Position numbers and translations under genes: made by a program. DNA of 64,000 nucleotides. Origin: Pollenia angustigena (Eukaryota > Arthropoda > Insecta > Diptera > Polleniidae). Positions 1 to 10,662 of this stretch are shown in pieces. The DNA is taken from the NCBI GenBank assembly GCA_930367215.1, contig OV884059.1, positions 23,646,945 through 23,710,944 on the forward strand. The letters run 5' to 3'. Position 1 is the stretch's first letter, and the number at the start of each line of letters is the position of its first letter. Below the pieces are notes generated by a model, which worked only from the letters and a program-made list of their open reading frames with translations, made no database searches and had not been told where the DNA came from.

Positions 1-1
1 T

Positions 2-268
2 GATCAACGTTTCAAGGCTGTTTTTACCTCCCACGAATTTAACATAGATCCCACTGATTCTCACTTTAAGAAAACCAAAGCCATGGAACAATTGATACAT
101 GAAAAACTTAAAAGAAGACATGGTGATGGTAAAACTGGTACAATAGATTTACCAAAAAATAATGAAATAGAAGAAAGTGTTAGTAAAAAACCTAAACAGC
201 ATATAGAAAACACAATGTTGGTGAAAAGTCTTAAACGCAAAATACAAATGAAAAACCAAGGCAAATAA
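2..268 (+). CDS. ESF1-like nucleolar protein, C-terminal exon (5' partial)
   Basis: The reading frame enters from the left edge and runs 88 codons to a TAA at 266-268. Its first residues (DQRFKAVFTSHEFNIDPTDS, then HFKKTKAM) match the NUC153 domain found at the C-terminus of ESF1, a nucleolar factor needed for 18S pre-rRNA processing. After it comes a lysine/arginine-rich tail (EKLKRR; KKPKQH; KSLKRK), as expected for a nucleolar protein. The ATG at 83 is internal to the domain, so it is not the start; the gene begins outside the window. NOL10 also carries NUC153, but the 'DPTDxxFKKTKAM' block fits ESF1 better from memory. Two overlapping AATAAA signals (337-346) follow the stop. Family call is moderately sure; orthology is inference. 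Confidence 0.72.
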   Translation, partial: DQRFKAVFTSHEFNIDPTDSHFKKTKAMEQLIHEKLKRRHGDGKTGTIDLPKNNEIEESVSKKPKQHIENTMLVKSLKRKIQMKNQGK

Positions 269-336
269 CTTTTCAAAAGAAATGGTGAGTTTTCTTTAAT
301 TTGTTTTAATGTAAATATAGTTTTTTTTTTATTATT

Positions 337-346
337 AATAAATAAA
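337..346 (+). terminator. Polyadenylation signals of the ESF1-like gene
   Basis: Two overlapping AATAAA hexamers (337-342 and 341-346) lie about 70 bp after the stop codon of the partial gene at the left edge, a normal 3' UTR length for a fly gene. Confidence 0.5.
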
Positions 347-1671
347 CTGGTATTTCTAATTTTTAAAAAGAAATTGCGAAAACAAAAAAAAAAATCTTTT
401 AAAATTAAACAAAAACTTTGATTTAAAAGAAAAAACTTTTAATCATTTTTTATACCGATAGTTTTTTGTGCAAAAATTAAGTTGGTTTAAGAAAAAGGAA
501 ACCAATTTAAAGGATTTTATTTTTCTTTTGCAAACTTTTTAACTTTGTGACAGAAGATTTGTTGGATGTAAATTGGTTACTTGAGAATTTAGATGACTTA
601 TTTTTACAAAAAACTAATCAGATTTTGTTCCCAATAACTTTTGCAAATGTTAAAATACAACAAAATATGATTTAAATAAATTCGGGTAAGATTTATTTAA
701 TTTTAAAAGTATTAAGACTACAAACATGCCAGATCGTAAGCTTGAACAGTTGTTTAAACCGCAACCATGAAAAATATGTAAGCGGGTTTGTGTGGACATA
801 TTATAAATTAAAGATTTTAACATTCGAGTTTGACGTTTAAAACAAAAATGAAATCAATCAGTCAATACAAGAATTTAAGACCTTTACAATATTTCTGTTA
901 AATCTAGGGAAAACTTATCGATTTTACTTACGTCACACAGTGGGGTGAGACATAACATGGGAAATTATATTATAGTTAAAGCATACATGAAGGATGCCTT
1001 TTCATTTGGATAATATTAATTTTCTATTCTAGATCTCACATTTGATTCTAGATCAAAAATAGTTAAAATTTGTTTTATTGTTTGAAATCCCATATTTTTT
1101 CGCAAAACGTTTTGAATTTTTTTTAATTTGTCGGGCTATTCTTCTTTCCACATTGTTTCTCGTATGAAATCAATAAATCAATATTATCGAATTGGCTTCT
1201 CATTTCCTCTGTAACTCGATGTAACCCATATTCCTAGCAAGTAACATGTAACAGTTATGGATAAATTGTTTTAGGCCACTTGGCAGCCTTAACCATGCAA
1301 AGTGCTGCATCGGTTAAAAACTGAAGAATGGGTGAGTTCCAAAACATCAGTTGCAAAGCAACTCGCTTTTTTAAGTGCTTCCTACCAAGCAACCGTGAAA
1401 AATTATACAATGTTATCTGTACCAAAGTTCACTAAAAACAATATCGATGCGTACACAACAATCAAACTAGATATAGTTAAACTCTATGATATTTTTTTGA
1501 CTTTGACTGCAAAGTATTATGATGTTTAGGAACTCAGCCAATCTTTTGTCGAAATCTTGTATTTTAAGCAAAGCTTCAAAAAAATTTATTTATTAATTAA
1601 AAAAATTTTTATTTTGGAATTTTTTATATACAATTTTGAAATTTTTTGAAGAATTTTTTTTTTATAATATG
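347..1671. other. AT-rich intergenic DNA, no recognised gene
   Basis: Non-coding AT-rich sequence. A frame from about 1302 to 1529 is open without an ATG (it starts at GTG) and reads like a decayed fragment of a longer protein (TEEWVSSKTSVAK, then ATVKNYTMLSVP). Just upstream, an 'AG'-preceded stretch at about 1275-1317 reads HLAALTMQSAASVKN in another frame. I do not recognise the parent gene; a frameshifted pseudogene exon is possible but unproven. Confidence 0.3.
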
Positions 1672-1896
1672 CAAGGCGAATTTATTACAGGTGGTCTTAA
1701 AAGCCCTGCTGATATTAGCTAAAATCACTGTTGGATGTCAAAATTTTGTTTATTCTCTTTTATTATCTTTGTTTCTGTTTTGTTTTATTTTTGTATTTGA
1801 CATTGTACAATGATTTTACAAAAACAAATTGCTTGTGGTTTTTGTACGAGTTGTACTTGTTGTAGTACCGAGATTACCTGGGATGAATTCGCCTTG
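1672..1896. mobile_element. hAT-type MITE, 225 bp, with 8-bp target duplication
   Basis: Terminal inverted repeats CAAGGCGAATT / AATTCGCCTTG bound the element, and the identical octamer ATAATATG flanks it at 1664-1671 and 1897-1904. An 8-bp duplication is the hallmark of hAT transposition. No coding capacity. A relative with the same ends lies at about 58229-58561. Confidence 0.8.
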
Positions 1897-1904
1897 ATAA
1901 TATG

Positions 1905-2415
1905 GAAATTTAAAAAATATTTCACTCAAAAATGTTAAAATATGAAAAATATGCATTTAAAACCAAAATATGCAACAATATGCAAAAATAAATCGATGCC
2001 ATTTTGACGCAAATTTAATGATTCGGACAGATAATTGGTCGACATCAATCTTAGACTATCGACAAAAAACATGCATTTGCATGGAAATCGCATCCCTAAT
2101 CATCATCAACATCGAATACGTAAATCAAGTGCTGTTTGTGGTAAATTTAAAATATGTAATTTTTTTTTATCATAATGCTTGTTTTTGCTTGAAATTAAAG
2201 AAGCTGAATAAAAATAACAGAACTAAAATAATCATTTACTTATTTATTTAGTAGTATCCCTGTAGTTGATGTGGCTGTCTCCGAGCTGGTTATAATACTA
2301 GCCCCTTTATGACACAAACAGGCCGAATGCTTCCCATATGACTGGTCACTTTAACAAGGGGATGTCCTACGAGGGGGTAAATCACTAAGAGTCACTAAGA
2401 GGACACAAAAAGACA
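1905..2415. other. AT-rich spacer, nothing recognised
   Basis: An open frame at 1970-2251 has AT-driven composition and resembles no family I know. The segment ends in a short tandem (two CACTAAGAG copies at about 2382-2401) next to the following hAT element. Confidence 0.3.
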
Positions 2416-2423
2416 GTTCATAA

Positions 2424-3087
2424 CAGTGATGTTAACTTATATGTTTTCATTACCTTACGGCCCTCTAAAAATTACCGTTTTTGAGAAGAAATTACCGTAC
2501 GCAAAGGTTTTAAATCAAAACATTACTGTGGTCTTTCAAATGACTGGCGATTGATTGTGTAGTTATATTTACAATATGAAAAGCACTCAGTCCATCGCCT
2601 GTCATTTGGAAATAGCACATAAGATCAGTATTCATAAACCATTTACAAATTTAAATTTTAAATGTGTTTTAAGAACATTTTTGTCTTAAAATACATTTTT
2701 AACAAAAATTATTGTATATTTTTATGAATAAGGCACTAAAATAATTTTCAATAAAATCAATCCATCTGTACTTAACTTTAGCCACATTTAAGCCGTACTT
2801 AAAATAATCTGAAAACTATAGTTAAATGTATGACATTGCGGCTATTTTATGTTTAAGAAATGTTGATTTTAAAACGAAAAAATTTGGTGAAACTTAATGT
2901 TCTTAAATTTTTGTATAATATTTATCCATTTTTTAATCGAAAATCGTCTTTTAAAAGTTAAAATTATAAAACCTACAAAAATTCAAATTTCTTTAAATTA
3001 CCGTATTTTAAATAAAATTACCTTGCTTCCTTTTGCGGCCCGAAATTACCCTAAAAAAGGGTAATTACCGTACGGTTAACATCACTG
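2424..3087. mobile_element. hAT-type non-autonomous element, 664 bp, with 8-bp TSD
   Basis: Ends CAGTGATGTTAAC / GTTAACATCACTG are perfect inverted repeats, flanked by the identical octamer GTTCATAA at 2416-2423 and 3088-3095. Inside, 'ATTACCG' motifs recur near both ends (about 2470-2500 and 2998-3070), a subterminal repeat arrangement common in hAT elements. No transposase frame. Confidence 0.88.
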
Positions 3088-3750
3088 GTTCATAAGCCGG
3101 TTCTTCTTGGCTTACCCTTAACTGTCTCCTTATACCAACCATAAATCTGCTTTTCTGACTGTGTTGTCATACGTTCTGTTTCTCATTCTCTCTCATAAAA
3201 TAAAAAATGCTCAATGACATAAATTTTTTACTATCCACCATCTGCGACAAAAAAAGACAGCTAAGTGCCAGCACAAAGTGACAGTTAAATTTTCCACAGC
3301 TTTAGAACCAGTCTTCCGAGTATAGGATCAATGTGGATAGTTTTATAACCAGTCTACTGTGTAAAGTACTGCCACTTTTAGGGTAAATTGTTACCTACAC
3401 TGATTTATAATACTTTATAAAATGTTACAAATATAATTATTTAACAAGTTTTTCTTTACAAAATACGATTAAATATCAGTGGAGTGCTGGAAATCGAAAA
3501 CGCAAAACGCAAGAATTTGGAAGTTGTTTTTAATACACTTTTAGTGTAATTTTTTGAACAATTGAAGCTCAGCCGCGAATAACGTTGTAAAAGCCACTTT
3601 TTGCAAACACTGTTTTTTTGCAGATAACCGTTAACATTACTTTCGTACACTGTTTAAACCTCAAATCACCCAAAATTATACACCTTAAAGCCTTTAAAAA
3701 GGACATACAAAGAGTCAGCTAGTGGAAGAACGTTGTAAGTTACTTAAAAA

Positions 3751-4216
3751 CAGTGTTCGAAAATAAACACTAAATATCGTTCTTTAATGTTCGGTTCGGT
3801 AGATTTGTGGAAAACACAAACGCTAATAGTGTTTGTGTAGAAATTCATTAAAAAAAATAAAGTTTCCCTGTTTGTCATCTTTCGAGCACAAAAATAATGC
3901 TGTTTTCATCATACTCAACAAATGATGAGAACATTAAATTCCGTTCGGTTTTTTTTGAAAAGCCACGAACTTCAATGTGTTCGGTTCGGCTCGTTAATGT
4001 TTGTCGCTTTTTGCTGATAAAAAAAAACCAAATATTTTTTACAAAAACAAAATACACACACGAAAAAAACATTATATAATGTTCGGTTCTTTCTTGAAAA
4101 TAGTTACGAACGGTATTAAGGTTTGTGTATGTTTACACAAACACTAAAAAAATAGATATCGTTCTTCGGTGTGTGAGCCGAACGCTAAATAATGTACTGT
4201 TTATTTTCGAACACTG
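3751..4216. mobile_element. hAT-type MITE copy 1 (CAGTGTTCG family), 8-bp TSD
   Basis: Starts CAGTGTTCGAAAATAAACA and ends with its inverse; flanked by perfect CTTAAAAA octamers at 3743-3750 and 4217-4224. The interior is imperfectly palindromic (GTTCGGTTCGG and ACACAAACACTA words on both sides), so overlapping frames are open on both strands (3875-4079); these are shadows of the repeat, not genes. A second copy is at 30472-30950. Confidence 0.92.
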
Positions 4217-4224
4217 CTTAAAAA

Positions 4225-5238
4225 TGATACAAAGTAAATGGTTTAAACGTGGAAAATCGTTTTAAAAGCCACCGGTCATGATGCTTTGCGTAGTGGAAGA
4301 ATGTTTTAAATGACATCGTGATTGTGGATATGAAACGTTTTTCCACTAAAAAAAAGTTATAAACTGTAAATTTGCATGTAATTTAAATTTTAAATTTGTT
4401 GATATTTTGCATACAAATTTTTATTATCATTATTTTTAATAATCTAAAAAAAAAAAATTAAAAAACAATTAAAAACGTTTTTTGTTCTCTTGAAAAAAAA
4501 TATTTTGTAACTTAAAACGTTTTTCGCGTCTGTGCTTCAATTGTGATTTTTTAGTTGAACTGTCGATTTTTAATTTGAAATTTTGATATTTAGTGAGGCT
4601 TGAGTTCATCAAATTTAATTTTCATTATTTTATTTTTTACTGAAGGAAGAAATTTTACAACATGAAATTTATTAAAGTTTATTGATAAATTTTATTCTTG
4701 GCTGAGCTGGGGATCGAACTCGGGTTGAATTTGCATGTTTCAAGAATCACCAAATTTTTTCATCAGACTTCTTTGGGTTCTAACTTCAACACCACTGTGG
4801 TGCCTGCCAGTCAACAGTCAAACATCATCTTTAACCAGTAGTACTTCGTCTTGAAATCCTGAACACATTTTTTATTATGTTTTTTATCCACTTTCGTCGA
4901 CATTTTATTTGTACAACTTGAAGTACAAACGTAAAAATTAGAGCTTGTGCCATAGTTATTTTAAGAACAATTGTGATTTTTAGTTGAACTGTTAATTTTA
5001 AATTTTTGATATTTTTAGTTTGGCTTATTGAAGTGTATTTAGCTCCAGTCTTTGTAGAGTATTTAACCATTTCAGTGTGTTGAGCATTACGCCAACTCGC
5101 GATAACGTGAACTAATTTTTACCATGGCGTTTCACGTTTTCGAGTTTGTTCACGTTATCGAATGCCAAAATTTTAAAAAAATAACATCCCTTTTTTCAAA
5201 TAAATAGATAAACAAGTACTTTAAAAAACATATTTTGG
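4225..5238. other. Intergenic, AT-rich; one tRNA-like B-box word
   Basis: No gene recognised. At 4709-4719 the reverse strand carries a B-box-like word AGTTCGATCCC. Similar words occur at 35612-35622 and 37013-37023, suggesting scattered tRNA-derived repeat debris. Confidence 0.25.
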
Positions 5239-5463
5239 GCCATGTCACAGAGTACAATTCCGTTCGGAATTGAAGAAAACATATTTGTTTGTTGATGGAA
5301 AGTGTATTTTGATAGTTTTATGGCTTTTCAGATACAGACAACTCCCATACCGTTCATGAAAACAAAAATGGTTTCATTCCGAAACTTTTTTTCGTCATTT
5401 TCTGAAGCACCAAAATACGGAATGAATTCCGTTTCCGAACGGAATTGTACTCTGTGACATGGC
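5239..5463. mobile_element. Palindromic MITE, 225 bp
   Basis: Nearly perfect inverted ends GCCATGTCACAGAGTACAAT (5239) and ATTGTACTCTGTGACATGGC (to 5463), extending inward through TCCGTTCGGAA / TTCCGAACGGA. Non-coding; target duplication unclear. Confidence 0.8.
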
Positions 5464-5556
5464 TGTTTATTCATTTTTAATAACAAAAAATTAATGTATG
5501 TATACGCAATAATTCAGTTGACCTTGCATATGATACATTAAAAAATTAATTTCTTA

Positions 5557-5835
5557 CACTGAAAAAATTTTCTTCACAGATCCAATGAAATTTACATTAA
5601 AATTCAACCTATGTAACCCTTCATTGGATTAATGAAGGATTAATAAAATCAATGACAAAATTTTCATTGATTTTATGAATCCTCATTGAAAAAATGGATA
5701 AAATAAACGTTTGTCATTAAACTAATGCAAAATTTTCATTGATTTCATGAAACATTTCATTAATCCAATGAAGAGTTACATAGGTTGAATTTTAATGTAA
5801 ATTTCATTGGATCTGTGAAGAAAATTTTTTCAGTG
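5557..5835. mobile_element. TA-target MITE, 279 bp (CACTGAAA family, copy 1)
   Basis: Begins CACTGAAAAAATTTTCTTCA and ends with its inverse; flanked by TA on both sides (5555-5556, 5836-5837). The arms stay complementary for about 70 bp (ATCCAATGAAATTTACATT ... AATGTAAATTTCATTGGAT), so the single strand would fold back. A longer relative is at 23813-24676. Confidence 0.88.
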
Positions 5836-5837
5836 TA

Positions 5838-6890
5838 TGAATACCATAAAAAAATAAACATAAAATTAGCAAAAACGAATAGGAACATTTTTTTGTTTAA
5901 GGAATGTTTATAAGGGATAAACAATTTCTCAGGAAAAAATCGGTCATCTTTTCTAAAAATTGTTTTGTTTGATCTTCTCTAACAAAGCATTTTCTTTCAG
6001 CACTTTTCTCCAATGATGAAAAGTATGGATTAACTGCTGCTTCTATTACAAGCTGATTTGCACATAAAGAGAGTTGCTCCATTTTTGATCTTAACTTTTC
6101 TTTAAACGGGTCAACAAGTTGTGGCCGATCATAAAGCTTTTCTCCGGAAATTATGAGAAGACGAAAAATAAACCTCTTCTTAATTTTTTAAAACCACAAT
6201 AACTCTCTTTAATTTGTTGGTGAATTTCTAAAGCACTTGCTTTTAGCATCAGTCCGCTTACCGGTTATTTTTTATTTCGCATGCTAAGAAACTATTTGTA
6301 AAGAATTTTTTCCATTTTCGGCAGCTGAGCAGAACGTCATGTTTTACGCTTTCCGGTACCATAAACAGTTTTCTTTACACGATTTGTTATTTCCTATTTT
6401 TTCTTCTTAATGGAACAAAATGTTAATTTAGCAACACCATATTTTCTAGCCAAGCCACTGCCACTATAACGTTTTTGCAATAATTCAAGAATATTTTTTT
6501 ATCTTTCAAAGATAACAGTTTCGTTTTTTTAATGACATTTTTCACTTTCACAAATAACACGAATAACGTAGCGATGTTTAAAACACATAACATGTCAGCG
6601 AATACATACATGGATACAATTTAGAAAAAAGAACGCTGTGACATAAACCAATAAGTGAACTCAATTCGGGGATTTTACAATTAAAAAAAAAAAAACATTT
6701 TAAAAACAGAAAAAAATGTGTTCACGTTTTAGAGCTTCCAGATTTTGTTCACGCTTTAGAATAGTCTGTGTAAAAATAAATTTGTTCACGTTTCTGAGAC
6801 GTTCTCCCTTTTGAGTGTTCACGTTTTCGCGAGTTCACTGTAGTTGAATTGGAGCATATATGTACATTGTGGCATTGGCAATTATTTGCG
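5838..6890. other. Intergenic spacer, nothing recognised
   Basis: AT-rich DNA with short open frames on the minus strand (5897-6082, 6423-6611) that show no recognisable domain or splice structure. Several GTTCACG words (about 6720-6830 and again at 5133-5160) may be degenerate repeat remnants. Confidence 0.25.
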
Positions 6891-6892
6891 CA

Positions 6893-6973
6893 CAACTAAT
6901 TGTCTGTGTGGTTGTTGTTATATTTTTGCACTTTTGCTTTTTTGCAAGGGTGCAACTTGTGACGTGAATACCC
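6893..6973. mobile_element. Half of a palindromic MITE (AAGGGTATTCACGTCAC family)
   Basis: The segment ends GTGACGTGAATACCCTT and matches the right half of the complete palindrome at 58293-58440, including the GTGGTTGTTGTTATATTTTT core. The left arm is absent. A third, diverged copy is at 28023-28192. Confidence 0.65.
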
Positions 6974-7179
6974 TTTGTATTTAAGTATTGACCGCATAGC
7001 TTTATTTTGCAATTGTATAGTCTTTCTATTTGTGTTATTGAGCAGCAGGTGTATAAAAAATTGGAGCCGTTATTTGAGATATTTTATTTCTAATCCGTTT
7101 AAAAAAATCCAATTTTTTTTTTGCCAATTTTCTTACATATATAGTCAATGTGTTTTTTTGTTAGTTTTAAGTCTTTATC

Positions 7180-8300
7180 GATTACACAGTGCAACAAAAT
7201 TCGGGCCATCGCCGCCAGCCTCAATACTTGCAACGCGAAATAAAACTAGACTATTGGTAGAGCAAATCTGCCAAACGGTTTTGAAAAGTTAGCTCGGGTT
7301 CCCGAAATTTTATATATTTAGTCCTTTAAAATTCCCAGTTGGAACATAGGGCCATAAATCATTTGTGATGGTTTCAGTAATCATTGGATTTCAGATGAGT
7401 AGGTGATTGGCCAACAGCATCCTAGGCTGGTGTTGGGGCTGCCAACTTTTAGTCTCCAGTCCGACATTCAACGTTGCTCACATTTGCTAGTTTCATAACG
7501 GATGTTAAAAAAACCATTGGCCGGTGACCACCTGCTCCTGAGGGTCGGAGGTAGTGAGTCTTCTTAGTTGGTTACAAACAAGGATTGGTTCTGGACTTTA
7601 CCAAGTTAAAGACGATCAGTTCCGTCACCTTGTATGCCCAACTCTGGCCACCGAAATATTGGTATAAGTAAAAAAATATAGTAAATGTACTTCTGAGCTA
7701 AAATACTATTTCAGATGTCTTCAGTAGAATTGTATGGCGATTCATTGCTTAGAATATATTAACCCTCTAACACTTATTTTAAAGGGTAATTTTCGTCCTT
7801 TTTTAACTTGTTTATAAAAGTATACTAAAATGGCATTTTAGAGGGTTAAAAGGTTCCACAAATCTTTTCTGCATCAAATTTTACTAGGGGTCTTTTAAGA
7901 CCAAAAGTTCGTGCAATTTATGTCAAACTAATTTTCGAAATTTCGGGCATTGAAATTTTGGAATTTCCTGAAAAGGCTTTTGGTACTAGTCAAAAAAATA
8001 TACATACTAAATGTTCTTCTGAGCTAAAAGACCATTTCAGATGTCTTCAGTAGAATTGTATGGCGATTCTTTTCGTAGGATATATTAACCCTCTTGCACT
8101 CATTTTAAGGGGTAATTTTTGTCCTTTTTTTAAATCCACCAGAAAAGTATACTAAAACGGCACTTTAGAGGGTTAAAATCTTCGACGAATATATTATGCA
8201 TCAAATTTCACTAGGGGTCTTCTAAGACCAAAAAATCGTGCAATGTATGTAAAACGGATTTTCGAAATTCCGGGCTTTGCAATTTTTTATTGTTTTGAAA
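7180..8300. repeat. Dispersed repeat with internal 326-bp tandem units
   Basis: The marker GATGTCTTCAGTAGAATTG occurs at 7714 and again at 8040, giving a tandem period of 326 bp. Each unit carries AACCCTCT..., AGAGGGTTAAAA and ACTAGGGGTCTT. The block from about 7190 (GGGCCATCGCCGCCAGCCTC) through 8300 reappears inverted at about 29200-29700. Not classified. Confidence 0.65.
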
Positions 8301-8348
8301 ACACGTTTTACCTGCATTTCACGATTTTTTTCTAAAATCTAAACTGGC

Positions 8349-8458
8349 CTTAGCAACCAGTGAAATGCGTATAGAAGCTAGCTTTTCCTTAACAATAAAT
8401 TTCAGTGTATCTATCAAACATGAAAAATTGGGATTAAGCACGTCATACAGGAATCTTA
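8349..8458. repeat. Dispersed repeat holding the empty site of a MITE
   Basis: CCTTAGCAACCAGTGAAATG (8349) followed by a TA at 8372-8373 and GAAGCTAGCTTT... is a paralog of the sequence flanking the MITE at 23813-24676. Here it is uninterrupted, so it records the pre-insertion state. Confidence 0.8.
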
Positions 8459-8810
8459 TTAATAATAAATTTTGTATTTCCAAAAATAACTTTGAGAAAA
8501 AAACAAGTTAATGCGTTTCACAAAATCTAAAATGTTTTCAAATGGGGCAAAAACGGGCAAGGGTTTTTTTTTTGGATTATGCAAGCTGAAAGACAACATT
8601 TTAAGAATATATTTTGAAAAACAACATTTCTTTAAAGAAAAACTCATTTTATTTGACCAATTTAAAAATACAATTTTTTTAATATTTCCGCAATATTTTT
8701 CTTTACAGAAATGTATTAATAAATACCTGAAGTTGATTGACCTTTTTTTAAAAAATAGTGTTTTCTTGATTTTCACTTTTTAACAAATACATGTTTCCAA
8801 ATTATAAAAT

Positions 8811-10333
8811 CCCAGCCAGCAAAATAATCCGACATCTTTCAGATATCTTATAGAATCGTCGGCAAAAAAGTCGGAATCGTATACGAATTCTGTCAGAATT
8901 CTGACCCAAAAATGTATGAAGTGGTTGACACGAATTCTGACAGACATGTCGTGGGAAGTTCTGTTGTTTTGTCGGCATTTCTAATAGATATCTTAAAGAA
9001 ATCGGACGAAAAATGCATGCGAAATTCTGATATGTTTGTCGACATTCCTAATGTTTTCTGACAGATTTCTGAAAGATTGTCAGAAGCAATTCTTACCGAC
9101 TTATCGCACATATTTCTCACAGAAATTTAACATAATCCCTTGTCTTACAAAAACGTGATATAAAGTTAATTAAGACTTTTCAATGTCAACTGTTTGTTCT
9201 TTATTTGTTTAATTTATTTTTTCAAAAAGTATATAGATATTACGGACATACATTTGTTAATGAAATTAATTTGTAATAATTTTAATATTTTTTAGTTTCT
9301 TAAATCTTCTCTTTCGCGTTTTTCAGCTTTGCCAAGTCTGTCTTTGGGGAAGTTGAAAAATTTTTTCACGAGATCGTCAACGGAACTGCTTGTTGTTTTT
9401 GGTATATTTTCCAAAGCAAGATCTAGGAAACAAAAATTTTACAAAAACTAATATTGCTAAAAAATAATTATTCTCTGTTTTCAAATAATTAATTGAGAGA
9501 ATATAAGAATAATAATAATATTTTTATAAAAAATCAATGAACGTACCTTTTAAGAGCTTAATAAACAAGAAAACTTAAACACCTATATTCCTTTCACGTT
9601 TGTCCACGAAAATTTAATGGTAACGTCGTCGTTTTTAAAAATCGTTCTTAAATTTTCCCATACAAATTTGGTAACGTTATCCTGTGGTTTTTGGTTATAT
9701 CTGGCTATCTAAAATTAAATATATTTAGTAAACGAAAACAAAATGCCTTCATATATTTTAAAACTTACTAGTTTCAGTCTTTTTTCTTCATCTTCTTTAA
9801 GTTCCATGTCGAATTGTAAAATCGCTTCTACGGTTGCCAGTTCTAAAGGAGGTTGAATGGAAAATAAAAGCTTTTGGGATTTCAACTCAATTAGGGAATT
9901 CTCCACGGTCTTCTTAAGTGCAACGAATTCAAAAACTTTCAAAACTTTTTTATTTTATTTTTCAAAACTGATTTATTCTTTTTTTATTTAAAAAAACTTT
10001 AATGCGTACGTACCTTTTTTAAAATTCTTTTTTCAACAATAAAAAAATATTAAAAATATTTTCAAATTTTAGACAATTTTCATTATTATTAAAAAAAAAT
10101 ATTTCCCGGAACAAGTGTTAAAAACACACGTCTGTACGACTTCAGTCAGAAATCTATTAGACATATCGGTTAAAAAAATCCCCCGATATATCCATGCAAA
10201 ATCGATCAGAAAGCGGCCAGACAAAACGTAGGTTAAATATCTGACAGAAATCTTACGAAGTCTCTCAGAACAAAGACAGACATTTGCAAGAAATGTCTGA
10301 TTCAGACAATGTCGGAGTATTTTGCTGGCTGGG
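8811..10333. mobile_element. Unclassified 1.5 kb TIR element with subterminal TGACAGA arrays
   Basis: Inverted termini CCCAGCCAGCAAAATAATCC (8811) and TGTCGGAGTATTTTGCTGGC plus TGGG (to 10333). For about 300 bp inside each end, short words TTCTGACA, TGTCGG, TCAGAA and TCTGACAG recur in both orientations. The middle contains a decayed minus-strand gene (about 9300-9942). No DDE transposase motif was seen and no clear target duplication was found, so the superfamily is open; the arrays could be transposase-binding sites. Confidence 0.65.
9300..9942 (-). pseudogene. Decayed spliced gene resembling DUF4806 proteins, inside a TIR element
   Basis: Three minus-strand exon-like blocks. Block 1 (from about 9942 to a GTAAGT donor near 9769) encodes TVEAILQFDMELKEDEEKRL. 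Block 2 (acceptor near 9716, to about 9590) encodes ARYNQKPQDNVTKFVWENLR, then TIFKNDDVTIKFSWTNVKGI, and joins block 1 in phase. Block 3 (acceptor near 9424, stop near 9300) encodes LVKKFFNFPKDRLGKAEKRE. The order 'E-L-x-x-F-D/E...', 'L+xIF...', 'FSWTxxKG', then a basic tail recalls the DUF4806 domain of many insect proteins, as I remember it. No ATG was found for block 1, and a TAG follows block 2 before a clear donor, so it is probably dead. Function unknown. Confidence 0.4.
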
Positions 10334-10444
10334 ATATTATTCAACTTTGGCAGCGTATAACAAAATATGTAAATAACATCATAGATCCATAATTTTTACA
10401 GTTATTCCTTTCGAATTTTATCTTCTTTTATATGGTACCAAATA

Positions 10445-10662
10445 CTTATACGAAAAACTAACTTCATTTTTGAATTAATCCTCGTTTATGGTACTGTTGG
10501 TCACCCCTCTGTGCGTCAGGCACTGTATTACACTGTTGGAATCTGACAATTCTTATACGAAAAACTAACTTAATTTTTGAATTAATCCTCGTTTATGGTA
10601 CTGTTGGTCACCCCTCTGTGCGTCAGGCACTGTATTACACTGTTGGGATCTGACAATTCTTA
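10445..10662 (+). repeat. Tandem duplication, period 107 bp
   Basis: Two near-identical 107-bp units (10445-10551, 10552-10658) start CTTATACGAAAAACTAACTT; they differ at only a couple of bases (for example GGAATC against GGGATC). Each contains the target octamer and the left tip of the hAT-like element that begins at 10638, so the duplication copied an existing element-flank junction. Confidence 0.92.

Noticed and set aside
1302..1529. 75-aa frame as a host gene
   Set aside because: No ATG, no splice-consistent partner in phase, and I do not recognise a family; at most a decayed exon.
3875..4079. Overlapping open frames on both strands, also seen at 30596-30802
   Set aside because: Both lie in a palindromic hAT MITE; conservation between copies is that of the repeat.
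7700..8300. CRISPR-like array
   Set aside because: Two 326-bp units only, in a eukaryotic genome; spacing and unit length do not fit.
8459..8783. Both-strand frames of 90-105 aa
   Set aside because: AT-rich low-complexity (F, K, I, L) translations with no domain.
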